Below are positions 34,288-44,856 of a DNA stretch of 64,000 nt, piece after piece. A program made the position numbers and the translations under genes. The notes beneath the pieces were generated by a model, which worked only from the letters and a program-made list of their open reading frames with translations, had not been told where the DNA came from and made no database searches. The stretch comes from Pyxicephalus adspersus (taxonomy: Eukaryota; Chordata; Amphibia; Anura; Pyxicephalidae), in contig NC_092862.1 of NCBI RefSeq assembly GCF_032062135.1, forward strand, positions 91,885,752-91,949,751, in the 5' to 3' direction. The stretch's first letter is position 1. Each line of letters opens with the position of its first letter.

Positions 34288-35582
34288 GTGCTGGGACCAC
34301 GAGGATATAAGCTTGTGGATGTGCCTAATGATGTTGACGAGACTGGGTCCCACTGGGGGTCATTTCTTGGGGGTGCCCGGGGGCCTGGAGCATTAGGACC
34401 CTCGGCAAGCAAGCAAAAAAGCTTCTGTTTTTTTTTACCAAGGAAACGTGCCAGTTTGGGGGTACCCGACGTTTCAAACAGGTGTGTTCCAGGTACTGAG
34501 GGACCCATGCAGCAGTCCACTGCACAGTCAAGGGGAGGGGGCATCCATCTGAATCTACAGGCAATAGAGATGACGCTGGTGATGGTGGAAAAAATTTTGC
34601 CTTTTCTTGATAGGTGTCCGGATCAGGCAGCAGCAATGGTTTTCTGAGGGTTTCCGCCATTCCACTGCAGGTGGGAAATTTGAGGTCGGCGATGGGGCAC
34701 CCGGCAGTGATCGTGGACAAGTTGTGCAAGGAGGTGGCATTGGGTCACATGGCAGGTCCATTTTCAGTGCCACAGTGGAGTGATTGTGTTGTGTTACCTT
34801 TGGTGCCCAAGAAGAAGCCCAATAAATTCCACATGATTCATCATTTATTATATCCCAGGGGGTTTATCGGGGGGGGGGGGGGGCGTAACGATGCTATAGA
34901 CCCTGGTTTGTGGGTTTATACAGGGTGGCTTACACTTCATTGGACGTTGCGCTTGCTTTGGTTTAGAAAACGGGTTGATGCGTAAGGTGGAAATAGAGGC
35001 CGCTTACCAGTTATTGACGTCTGACCTGAAAGTTTTCGGTTGTTGGGGGGTGTGAATTACAAGGAATACTTTTTGAACAATATCCTCCTCATGGGCTGCT
35101 CTATTTTCTGTGCATTTTTCAAAGTTTTTAGTTCATTCTTGGAATAGGTGGTGAGGGAAATGTCTGCTGTGGGCTCCATCATTCATTACCTGGATGATTT
35201 TCTGTGCGTCAAGCCTCTGAACTCCCTGGTTTGTGCAAATTTGTTGGGATTGCTGCAGCAGTTGGCAAAGAGTTATGGAGTTCAACTGGCAAGTGATAAA
35301 ACCGAGCTTCTAGCTACAGAGTTTTGCTTTCTGGGGATTGTATTAGACTCGGAGGCCATGAAGTGTGGGCTATTGATGGGCAAGTTGGAGGTACGGCGGG
35401 CATGTGGGCTGCAGAAGAATGGGCTGAGGGGGTTACAATCGATCCTAGGTAAGCTGCACTTCACTTGTAGAATGGGGCAAGTGTTCAGCCAGCGGTTGAC
35501 GGCCACGGCCGGGGTGCAGTCCCTGGGCCATTATTTGAGATTGACTAGGGACCTGTGGGAGACAAAGAGTGCCCCAGGTGAG
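34288..35582 (+). pseudogene. Ngaro/DIRS-type reverse transcriptase pseudogene
   Basis: Three frames carry successive pieces of a tyrosine-recombinase-retroelement reverse transcriptase. The first (to 34647) ends FLDRCPDQAAAMVF. The second (34614-34985) has LCKEVALGHMAGPF, LPLVPKKKPNKFHMIHHLLYP and NDAIDP, the finger motifs of this group. The third (35148-35588) has IIHYLDDFLCV, ASDKTELLATEFCFLGI and ILGKLHFTCRMGQVFSQRL. Between the second and third, motif A reads KVEIEAAYQ where the neighbouring full element has KADIEA, so a catalytic aspartate is lost. A 15-base G run near 34869 accompanies a frame problem. The RT would copy element RNA into DNA. At about 35583 the coding sequence stops abruptly in a CR1 fragment. 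It is a different subfamily from the element at 43674-48359. Confidence 0.85.
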
Positions 35583-35668
35583 GTCTGACCAATGTTTTGT
35601 ACAGGAGCAGGATTATGTCTCTATGCAGTCTATTCCTCTTTTAATACAAGAAAGTACTTTACTAATAC
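35583..35668 (-). mobile_element. CR1 LINE scrap interrupting the retroelement
   Basis: GGTCTGACCAATGTTTTGTA and CAGGAGCAGGATTATGTCTC match the minus-strand CR1 copy at about 17200-17240; the segment also covers the complement of the KVLSCIKRGI region. About 86 bp survive. It supplies the last codons of the open frame ending at 35588. Confidence 0.85.
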
Positions 35669-36024
35669 CCTTAGACCATTCAGAGTATGAAGCCCGCATA
35701 CACTTTCGGATGTGGCAATAGAGGGCCGGATTGAGTCAGCAAAGAAACAGGGAGGGTGGGATAGAGTTCCTTCGGATACTCATTCCCGACCCACGCATGT
35801 GCACAACCATTGGACAGATGCTCTCTCCTCATCTATTTTAGGCGGGAGAGAACGCTGCAGCAGCACAGTAGCTGCCTTGTCAAGCCACCCCCTAGGCTGC
35901 TTCCAAACTTTTTTATTACAAGGTAACCCCATATTTTGTCTTTGATTATCTTTATCTTCTAGTAACAAAAAATGTTATTAGAAATTACAAGCCTAGTAAT
36001 ACCTTTTTAAATTCCTTTTTTTTT
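35669..36024. other. Unassigned GC-moderate DNA
   Basis: No recognised motif. It could be a further part of the interrupted retroelement, but no conserved block is visible. Confidence 0.35.
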
Positions 36025-36447
36025 GCAGAGCAGGAGCAGCCCCATCGTCATCCGTTTGAAAGTTCACAGTAGCAATGAGATTGGGACATTAGCAGTCCAT
36101 CCCTCATCACTGCTCAGTAGATCCTAGGAGATGAGGGTGGGACTTTAGGAGGACATTGACAGTCCCGTCCTCATCTTCAAGGACCTGCTGTGCAGCGATG
36201 AGAGCAGGGCAGTGATAATCTGGGTCTCATCTTCAAGCATCTGCTGAGCAGCAATGAGAGCAGGACTGCTAATGCCCCGCTCTCATCTTCCAGGATCTGA
36301 TAAGTAGCAATGAGAGCGGGCAGTGATAGTCTCGCTATCATCTTCAAGCATCTGCTGAGCAGCAATGAGGGCAGGACTGCTAATGTCCCACTCTCATCGC
36401 TACTGTGAACTTTCAAACGGATGACGATGGGCTCGCTCCTACTCTGC
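36025..36447. repeat. Inverted repeat enclosing tandem repeats
   Basis: Arms of about 65 bp: CCCATCGTCATCCGTTTGAA and AGTTCACAGTAGCAATGAGA on the left are mirrored on the right by TCATCGCTACTGTGAACTTT and CAAACGGATGACGATGGG. Between them a unit of about 111 bp (CTTCAAGCATCTGCTGAGCA then GCAATGAGAGCAGGACTGCT) repeats, with starts at 36231 and 36342; each unit itself looks like two related halves. It resembles a foldback-type DNA element. No transposase and no clear target duplication. Confidence 0.8.
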
Positions 36448-38074
36448 TGTCATCCTTTTAAAAGACAGATGACAGGTGGGCAGGTGGAAGCCCTGCTCCC
36501 CATTTGGACCCTCTGACCAGCAATAAGGGTGGGACATTGGTAGTCCCCCACCCCATAGCAGGTCATAGCAGACCTACTAAGCAGAAACTGCTAATGTCCC
36601 CTAATATCTTCTAAGACCTACTGAGCACTGCCCCATTCCCCAACACGTGTTGCATGGGGATAAGTCCAGGCAGCTGGGGACTTCATCTAATGACTACTGT
36701 TTCAGCTTTCTGAGGTATATACATGAATATAAAAGAGTACAATAAATAAAGGGGCCAAAACCCCTTTTATATAATGGATACTGTGTGTGTGTTTTTTTTT
36801 ATATACTTTTTTTTTTAAACATTTTTTTATAAATTTTTTTAAATACATTTTTTGGGAGTACCCCTCCCCATCCATCTTTACCACAGCGGCAGTAAAGACT
36901 AAAGCAGAAACCTGCAACCTTCTGAGATACTTGCATCACGTATGCCAGGAGGCCTTGGCCTGCTCCTCCTGGACATGCCCTTAATTTCTGAATTCAGACT
37001 GGTGGTGAGGTTGCTGTTGCTGTGCATTTACTGCTTCCTCAAACCAGGAAATGCTGCTGCTTGGGGGGATGCTAAATGGCGCTAGCAGTGAGCAGTACTA
37101 GTACCACTGCCGTAGCATCATTGTTTCCTAGCATGAGGAAGCAGTGTGAATTCAACAAAACTTCAAGGCATGTCCAGAAAGGGCAGCCCAAGGCCTCCTG
37201 GGATACGTGACACAAGTACTAGTACTGCTCATTGCTTCAAGCTGTCACATGTGCAGATGCTGATTCTATTTGAACCAGCACTGCCAGGCAAGTGGATGCA
37301 CATGTAAAATTGCACAACTGGTGTGAACTTGCCCTTAGGGTGTAGGGTGTACTGCTTGCTAAACTGTATCAAATACAAATTAAATTGCCTCTACATATAA
37401 GCAGAGAAATGGGTATTTTAAAAAAGTGAGACGGTATTTTGTCTAGTTTTACTTTAGGCTAGGTTCACACTTGTGGTGAGGCTGCAGTGCGTTTACCACT
37501 TCTTCACTCTAGGAATCACTGCCTCTCAGGACATGCTACATGATAGTTTCTACCTATAGCAGTTCCATAGGAAATGAATAGGAATGACAGTGAGTAGTAA
37601 AAGTACCGCTTACTGTTGCCAGCTGTTAAATGTGCAGACCCTGGTTCTTTAGGAACCAGCGCTTCAGTGCGAGCGTTCATGGATAGTAAATCTAATATAT
37701 ATAACTACATTTAGAAATTTTTTTTTTATTAATCCCCTGTAATAAAACCATATCCTGCAATAGGCTTGGGACCTTCAGGGATATAAAATGAGTGCAGCAA
37801 GCATGTGCCCCCTCTCCTATCCAAAAAATGGCCCTCTAGAACCTGGCTGTCCAAAAGAAAGAAGGGGTTAGTAAATGTGTTTCCAACTTTCTTTTGGCCA
37901 ACGCAGGCCCCTGCAAATACTAGTTTGAAACTACCCTATCCCTACTGACTCTATAAAGACTATTTAGGCAGACTATACCTGTAAACTATTCCTGTAAATA
38001 TTCTCAGAAATATCTCTGCAGACTTGGTATAATCCTTTGTAACTTTTTACACTTAAACCCATGAAAAACGTGTT
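36448..38074. other. Unassigned DNA with repeated low-copy motifs
   Basis: Two related stretches (36990-37330 and 37454-37690) share phrases such as GTGGTGAGG, GCAGTACTAGTA/AAAGTACCGC and GTGTGAACTTGC/GGTTCACACTTG in similar or opposite order, suggesting an old inverted or duplicated repeat. No gene. Confidence 0.35.
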
Positions 38075-38335
38075 GTATTCCATCTGTGTATACAGGATCT
38101 AGTAGGCTCCCTTGGTGCATTTTATCTTTGCATACAGGATCTGGTGAGTAACCTTGGTGCATTCCGTCTGTGCATACAGGATCTGGTGGGCTACCTTGGT
38201 GTACTCTGTCTGTGCATGCAGGATCTGGTGGGCTACCTTGGAGCACTCCGTCTGTGCATACAGGATCCGGTGGGCTACCTTGGTGCATTCCATCTGTGCA
38301 TACAGGATCTGGTGGGCTACCTTGTTTCATTCCAT
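38075..38335. repeat. 42-bp minisatellite
   Basis: About six units built on GCATTCCGTCTGTGCATACA then GGATCTGGTGGGCTACCTTG and GT. Unit length is 42 bp (14 codons), so several overlapping frames on both strands appear open; none is a gene. Confidence 0.92.
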
Positions 38336-38732
38336 CAGTGCCCTAACCTTAACCCTTCAGGCAACAGCTCAGAGGATTGAGGGAGCCAACATAAGGACAG
38401 AGGGAGAAAGAGGTGACACCAGCCATCTTAGAAAACTACACTTCTCAAATTTAAAAAAAAAGCCCAGAAGGAAACACTAAAGCCAAGGAAAGTATTACAT
38501 CAGGCACAGATTTTTCAATTTCTGAAACTGACGAATTAAAAACATTCTGCTAAATGAAAAGGATAAAGGCAAGCACCGCTCATCTGGCATCAATACATAG
38601 TGGTTAAAAAGTTTTAGTTGGCTGATGGTCAAGGATAATGGTTTGTGGTGTTCTGTGTGCATGAAGTATTCAAACAAGCATCCCTTAAAGAAGGAGTTAA
38701 CTTGGGTAACTGCACCATGCACAAGAATTTGA

Positions 38733-38957
38733 AAAGAAAGTTTGTTGGACCATGAAAAATGTAAGATGCACATTGAGTCTTCTACTAATCTGTTGGAAAA
38801 GCGAGTCCTGGAGCAAACTGGTATAGGTCAAATTGAGCGATCTGTATCAGTTTTAAATAACCTACAGAGAGAAGCCTTTGTAGGAGCTTTGAGATCCATG
38901 TATTGGCTGGCGAAAAATTATTTGCCACATACAACACTGTTTAAAAAGGTATTGTAA
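38733..38957 (+). pseudogene. hAT-like protein fragment (TTF/ZNF862-like N-terminal region)
   Basis: A 75-codon open stretch reads LLDHEKCKMHIESSTNLLEK and then NLQREAFVGALRSMYWLAKN followed by YLPHTTLFKKVL. The HEKCKMH piece looks like the end of a TTF-type zinc finger, and the AFVGALRSMYWLAKNYLPHT phrase fits the region between that finger and the core of hAT-derived proteins such as the ZNF862/KIAA1586 group. Nothing of the catalytic core follows, because antisense CR1 sequence begins within about 80 bp. It is therefore a truncated transposon remnant. The family match is from memory of motif style and is moderate. Confidence 0.55.
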
Positions 38958-39034
38958 CATCAATTCTGAGCCATTGTGACTCATTTAAAGCAGTGACATT
39001 GCTATTTTTAATTTGGACTTAAGCTCTTCCATTT

Positions 39035-39292
39035 TACTTTGTGTACACAGAGCTAAAAAATAGTGTTTAGTAAATCCGCATTTTCTTTATCCCTAGTTTC
39101 CAACCCATGGACATCCTTTAAGGGGCCTACATGCTCAGATCTGATCTTTTTTCTAATAATATATTTTAAAAAGTTGTTGGGGTTTGCCTTACTATCCTTT
39201 GCAATCTGTCTTTCGTTTTGAAGTTTTGCACGTTTTATCTCCTTTTTACATCTTTTGTTATATTCTTTATAGTTTTCAAACGATGAAGGTGA
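39035..39292 (-). pseudogene. CR1-type LINE fragment, region before the RT domain
   Basis: On the minus strand the frame reads FENYKEYNKRCKKEIKRAKL, then NPNNFLKYIIRKKIRSEHVG and PLKDVHGLETRDKENADLLN. The pattern KEIKRAK...NP..F.KYI..K.....VGPLKD.......D...A..LN is the linker between endonuclease and reverse transcriptase in CR1/L2 LINEs. A stop and a frameshift lie at its end. It is a different part of the LINE from the C-terminal copies elsewhere in the window. Confidence 0.85.
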
Positions 39293-41270
39293 TTCAATTT
39301 TAACAATTTAAAAGTTAAATAATTTTCCTCTTATATCAGCCCCTGGCAGTTGAGTAATGTCTGCTATAAAAAGTGTCGGTTGTAACTTCACTTTTAGCAA
39401 GCAGCTTTTACCTAAGAAGAATCAAATTAAAAACAAGCAGTGTAATTGGTTTACTAAAAAATGTTTTTTTGCTTTGTAAAGTGAATTTTTACATTGCAGA
39501 GGAAATGTTCCTTGATAACTGAAAAAACTCTACTACTTTTTTTTTATCCAATGATCTTAACACAGTGGCCACAAACAACAGTTAATTATCAGATAATAGT
39601 TAGGAGGTCATTTATTTGCACATTTACATACCTCCCAGATTTAGAACCTGGGCAAAATGGCAAAATTTATACAAGGTAATATTTAGAGAACTACAAAGTT
39701 TTTCCTTTGGAGACTTGGAGCAATTTTATTGGTGGATTTTTCTTTGAAGAGTTAATGTTTTAGGTCAATGCAACCTACCTGTATGAATTCACTAGAGCCA
39801 GTCAGGCATGTTATTCTTACTTTAGTGTTTCTGTGCAGCTATCCTGTTGCCTTCCATATTGAAATTCATGCAGTTTACCAAGGATACGTTTTATGTAGGT
39901 GTAAAATGTAGTTATCATGCAATTTGCACCTATTACTTACACTTTCTAGTTAAATGCAGGCTAAGACACTTTCCTTTTTGGTATATTGAATGAAAGAGCC
40001 CTAACACCGTGTGAATTACAACATTAGATTATTCAGTTACTATTTACAGAAACATAACTTTACATATTTAAATTAAAATGCTTCCAGAAATAAAAAATGG
40101 AGGCATACAGAAAAGATGCTAAGCATGTAATTCCAACCATAAAATATCAGATATTTATACCTAAGTACATTTTTCTGAAATGCAACATCAAATTCATTGT
40201 ATTTGAAAATCCGAATTATGGCAGTTGGAGGTTACATAAATTCTGATGTTGTTTTTCAAAATGCATTTTAACCTGAGGGGAAAATGGGGGAAGTTGCAAA
40301 ATAGGGAAATTAGGATCATATCCATGCTCATTGCAACCTGTAGTTCTCAGATGTAAAAAAAAATTCTGAAATCTTTCAAATACAACTCTTGGGTACCTCT
40401 GTTTCTACAGACTATGATCTGTGTGACTTCTTACATTAGCTACCTCTCCATGCCAGTGTGTAAACAATGATGACTGAGATAAAATGTGCTGTGTCTAATG
40501 CCATATCTGACCTCAGGAGGACCTTAGATCTATTGCTTCTAGATTTGGTGTGGTGGAACAAGGGAGAACCCAGATAGATGTATATGTTTATATCTCACAA
40601 AAAAATGTTTAATACTCACATCTAACACCTTATCACTATGCAGAGAAATGCAAGAGAAGTTGGAGGGCTTGTAGAAACACCAGAGGCACTCTAGACTGTT
40701 TGGAGATGCTTATCTGGGCAGTGAACCCATGCTGTACACCATCACATTATCAAACATTGTTTATTTTGTTCTGTTGAGACAGCACAACTAGCTTTGCTAG
40801 GTGAGGAGTGCAGCGTTATTTTGGGGGATTGGGGGACTGATGTCTGGTGAGTACTGTTGCCGAATCAGGGCCTTACACAGACTCTTTTTAAAAAAATCCT
40901 GAGGAGAAATAAATGTCTTTTTAATATTTATCAAGCATAACACTCTGAAACCACAGATGGCTGCATCTACTACTAACTATTATGAGACTGAGAAACATCC
41001 CTTACCCCTTAAAGTTCCTCTTTATCTTGAATTTTATCTGGTGAACCATGACGACCGTGAGGACTTACCATTTTTCTGTAAGCAGATCTATCTTACATCT
41101 GTTTTTCTTCCAGACCGGAATGCATTTCTCACTGGTATGAGTTTCTTCTTCTGCAGTTATGGGTTGAACACCCCCCCGTACAGCGATCTATCTTTGTGTT
41201 TTGATTAGCGCCTGTCATGATCTCAGTGGCTGACTCCCAATGTTTCCCATTGTGATTGCGTCTATACCTG
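39293..41270. other. Unassigned AT-rich DNA
   Basis: No recognised gene, tandem repeat or inverted repeat. The open frame 40957-41208 (83 codons) carries no family signature. Confidence 0.5.
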
Positions 41271-41680
41271 AACAGTTCAGTTAGGTACAATTGTTTATTC
41301 ACACATTTTACAAGTTTGCTTATCCAACAGTGTTATGCCAATGCTTGACATTTGGAATACTACTGACCTTAATTCATATTAAAAGTGACTGAAACTTCCA
41401 ACTGTGAATGCCTTTTGTCAATGATCTCTATATGTCATCCCCACAGAATAAAAGTTTTGTGTTTTACATTGGACTTCCCATATATTTAGTTGAAGCTTTT
41501 TTACATGAACAGTTAAGTTAGGTACAATTGTTTATTCACACATTTTACAAGTTTTCTTATCCAACAGTGTTATTCGAATGCTTGACATTTGGAATACTAC
41601 CTGTCTTATTTCACAATAACAATAACTGAAACTTCCAACAGTGAATACTTACTGTCAATTATCTCTCTATATCAAATAAG
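41271..41680. repeat. Local tandem duplication, 237-bp period
   Basis: The segment at 41271-41434 (AACAGTTCAGTTAGGTACAA, then TTTATTCACACATTTTACAA, then GTGTTATGCCAATGCTTGAC) recurs at 41508-41675 with about 90 percent identity by eye. The intervening 70 bp is not repeated. Non-coding. Confidence 0.88.
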
Positions 41681-41847
41681 AAGACAAGGAATATATCAAA
41701 TCGGGAGGATAGAGATTATCACATGGTTTACCAGGTGGTCCTGGTTATGTGCCAAGCCTCATCATTTTATGTGTTGAAGGAAGAAAAACAAGTAAGGAAG
41801 AGAAAGGAGGCTTTTTGGCACAAAATTTGTGTAGATAAAAACAATTA

Positions 41848-42533
41848 CCGTATTTTTCGGACCATAAGACGCACCAGTTTTTAGAGAAGGGAAATAAGGA
41901 AAAAAAAGATTCTGAAACAAATAGTGTCCTAAAATATTTTATGTGCATTAAAAACCAACATCACAGTCATAAACACATGTAATCAACCCTGTAAAGTAAA
42001 CAGCAGCATTTAGAACCAATATTAACAAATAAAGTCAGCAAAAGACAAAATTACTGCCATTGATTGTCCCCTTCTGCTCACTCTATGCCATTGATTGTCC
42101 CCTTCTGATCACTCTATGCCATCGACTGTCCCCTTCTGATCACTCTATACAATGACTGTCCCCTTCTGATCACTCTTTGCCATTGATTGTCCCCTTCTGA
42201 TCACTCTATGCCATTGATTGTCCCCTTCTGTTCACTTACCGGTAATTAAGTGTAGGGATCTCCGTTAGGGCAGAGATCTCTGTTAGGGCAGGGATCAGCA
42301 GCTTGCTTCCTGGTGCAGAATGCCGGCTTGTTACTTTCAGTTTCACTCTGCACTGCAGCCAGGAGCAGACACGTGCTGCAGCCAGCATCAAGGACACACA
42401 CAGGAGAGAAACACGGTAAGAAACTTTTTTTTAACAGCATATGTGTAGGCTATATTTGGACGATAAGACGCAGTAACTTTTTCCCCCCACTTCTGGGGGA
42501 AAAAAAGTGCGTTTTATGGTCCGAAAAATACGG
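41848..42533. mobile_element. Tc1/mariner-like MITE with TA duplication
   Basis: Terminal inverted repeats of at least 27 bp: CCGTATTTTTCGGACCATAA on the left and CCGTATTTTTCGGACCATAA on the reverse-complemented right. TA flanks both ends (41846-41847, 42534-42535). The element is 686 bp, contains a minisatellite and no transposase. The superfamily follows from the TA duplication; the specific family name is not known to me. Confidence 0.85.
42054..42236. repeat. 31-bp minisatellite inside the MITE
   Basis: About six units of CCATTGATTGTCCCCTTCTG followed by ATCACTCTATG. One unit is a few bases short, near 42150. Confidence 0.9.
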
Positions 42534-42535
42534 TA

Positions 42536-43673
42536 CTTTTATTTCTTATCAATTAGCTATAAATACAATTATACACACAGAAAAATTGTAAAAAAGGTAA
42601 CATTTCTTATGCATGATTTGCATTGTTCAGAGAAAATGCAAGATCAGCTCAAGAACTGCTTATGATTCGTAGACAGATGGTATTTGTATATTACACACTA
42701 ATTCATGTGCTATCTCCTGTTCTGTCTTGACTGCACAATATCATTAGACTCCCTATTTCTTGAAATTACATGGCACGTTGCCCTATCCTGATTTATCTCA
42801 GGTTTACCTCAGGTTTCATCAAACTTCTCCATGAGCTATGCAGCTGTAAGGGTTCTATATGCATAAGTATACTTCCTGCAGAAAGGGCAAATTTGATGAC
42901 ACATATCTATAAGGTTATTATCTTTTTCCTTTGCAGCAGAAGTTGTTAGAAAGAGGTTATAGTATGCATGATTTGCAGAATAAGTATTTTGCTGTTCTGC
43001 AACCTTTTGTAACTCATTAATGACCAAAACAAACTCTGCAGTTGTTTTTTTTTTTTTTGCATATTAAAGCACAGCTTGCTCCAGGAGTTAATGATTGTTT
43101 AGGCTTTTTGCTTTGTTTGTGAATAACTCACAGTGATAATTTTATACAGTAACTCATATTCTGTCCTAATTGTATTTATTAAAATAATGTACCTGTTCCG
43201 ACTTACATACAAATTTAACTTACAGTCCCTATCTTGTATATGTAACTCGGGTACTACCGATATTAGGTTACATGTCGATGTATGAGCCTCTGCGCCTGCT
43301 AGGGCGCAAAGCCCCATGTAGTAACATTGCATGGGGAATGATTGACCCAGATATACTATGTCCTTGGGTCATATTTGTGCTCCAGGCAGACGCCGGGGCT
43401 TGCTATTGTGAGCTCTAAATGGACTTGCTCTTCCAATTGGGGCTACAATATATGAAGGGACTGACAGTGGACACTGCTCCACTGAGCATATGTCAATAAG
43501 AATACTTGAATTACCAGATGGAGGTTCTTTGATCTATACTGTGAAATCTGTATGGATTTCTGATTGTATAGTGAGAACAGATTACAAGCGCTTCCACTCA
43601 TTACCTATGATGAGTTTTTATTATTGTGATTATTGTCAAGTAAGAGAGGCCCACAGCATTAAGAGCAGGGCCG
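42536..43673. other. Unassigned DNA
   Basis: No gene recognised. Short open frames on both strands are without family resemblance. Confidence 0.5.
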
Positions 43674-43839
43674 CATGACAGGGGTGTAAGGGGCTGCCCG
43701 GGGAAAGGAGTGAGGGGGGGCTGGAGTAATCAGTGAAGGTGTTGGATTGGGGGAATTTGAAAGATGCGGAGGGAGGAGAAGGAAAATGAGAGGATGGATA
43801 TTAAAAGGGGTGGAGATATTATATAGATAAAAGGGGGCT

Positions 43840-44856
43840 GTGTCAGAGATCGTCACAGTTTTTCAAGAAGAAACTTGGGGGCTGGATGCAGAAGGATTAA
43901 TGGAGTCATTTGACGCATTAATGAATCAGCTTAGGGTGGCAGCGGCTTCACATGGTGAAGCTTGGCTGCAGGCTAGGGTCGCAGAGGCAGTGGGGGGCGC
44001 AGCAGGGGGTCCCTCACAAGTTAGGTTAGAAGGGTTACGGCCACGGAGGAGTAGGCCTCCGGTGTGCTTGAGTCCTGAACCCTTTACCCGTACTCAGTGC
44101 CATGCTGGGAGCCCCTCCGGGGACCCTCCTGACAGGGCGGCCGGGCGCAGATTGGCCCAGAGCTGCTCAAGAACAGGGAGGAATCCCCTTCACAGGCGGA
44201 GTGCGGGCAGGGGTGCTGTGGCTGTCAGGGAGCGCAGCCCCCTGTTAAAAGACAAGGAGGCCTCAGTGGTAGAGGCCTCGCTGAGGGCTGGGACCTCCAG
44301 CGGTGTGAGGTCCCAGTTGAAAACGGGCGGCAAGGGGGCTGCGGGCGCAAGGGGCCACAGCCCTTGTGTGAGGTCAGGTGCGGCCTTGTCAGGTGAGGCC
44401 GCACCTGAAGCCGGGGCCTCGCGTTCTGCGAGGTCCAGGCAAGCGGTGTCTGGGAAAGGGGCTGCGGCTGTCAGGGAGCACAGCCCCCGTTCGCCCGGGT
44501 CGCCGGATCGGCGGTGGAGGGCCTCGCTGGAAGCCAGGGCCTTGCGTACTGCGTGGGCCCGGCGGAAGGTGAAGGCGGCAGGTCCGGTCGAGGATGCGGC
44601 CTGGGAAGAACGGTTACCTGGTGGTCCGGAGGATCGCGCACCTGGTGGTCCGGAGGCGGGAAGACGGCGTCCTGGTCGGCGGGAGTCCTGGTCTGCGGTG
44701 AGAAGAAAGAAGATGGCGTCCATTGATGTTCCTCGTGGTCGGAAGGAAACTGGAAGTGACGGGGGGTGGAGCCGGGCCGCGTCATCGGAGTCCCTCGGAA
44801 GTGACGCGATTTCCGGAGGTAAAAGAAAAATTGGACAAAGAGGCGAGTTTAGGTAG
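43840..44856 (+). CDS. Gag-like ORF of the Ngaro-type element
   Basis: Open for 338 codons. The frame opens at GTG (43840); the first ATG in frame is at codon 21 (43900, LMESFDALMNQL), which may be the true start. The N-terminal ~60 residues look helical (ESFDALMNQLRVAAASHGEAW). The rest is rich in Arg, Gly, Ala, Pro and Ser with repeated phrases such as AAVREHSPR and SLEARALRTAWARR, so it is probably disordered and basic and may bind nucleic acid. No zinc knuckle is seen. In this class the first ORF makes the particle or RNA-binding protein. It overlaps the start of the RT frame (from about 44723) in another frame. No interruption was found, but whether it is complete at the start is uncertain. 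The opposite-strand open frame 44190-44723 is a shadow. Confidence 0.65.
   Translation: MSEIVTVFQEETWGLDAEGLMESFDALMNQLRVAAASHGEAWLQARVAEAVGGAAGGPSQVRLEGLRPRRSRPPVCLSPEPFTRTQCHAGSPSGDPPDRAAGRRLAQSCSRTGRNPLHRRSAGRGAVAVRERSPLLKDKEASVVEASLRAGTSSGVRSQLKTGGKGAAGARGHSPCVRSGAALSGEAAPEAGASRSARSRQAVSGKGAAAVREHSPRSPGSPDRRWRASLEARALRTAWARRKVKAAGPVEDAAWEERLPGGPEDRAPGGPEAGRRRPGRRESWSAVRRKKMASIDVPRGRKETGSDGGWSRAASSESLGSDAISGGKRKIGQRGEFR

Noticed and set aside
44190..44723. 177-codon minus-strand frame
   Set aside because: Opposite-strand shadow of the GC-rich gag-like ORF, which has the better context (same strand and order as RT, recombinase and hydrolase).
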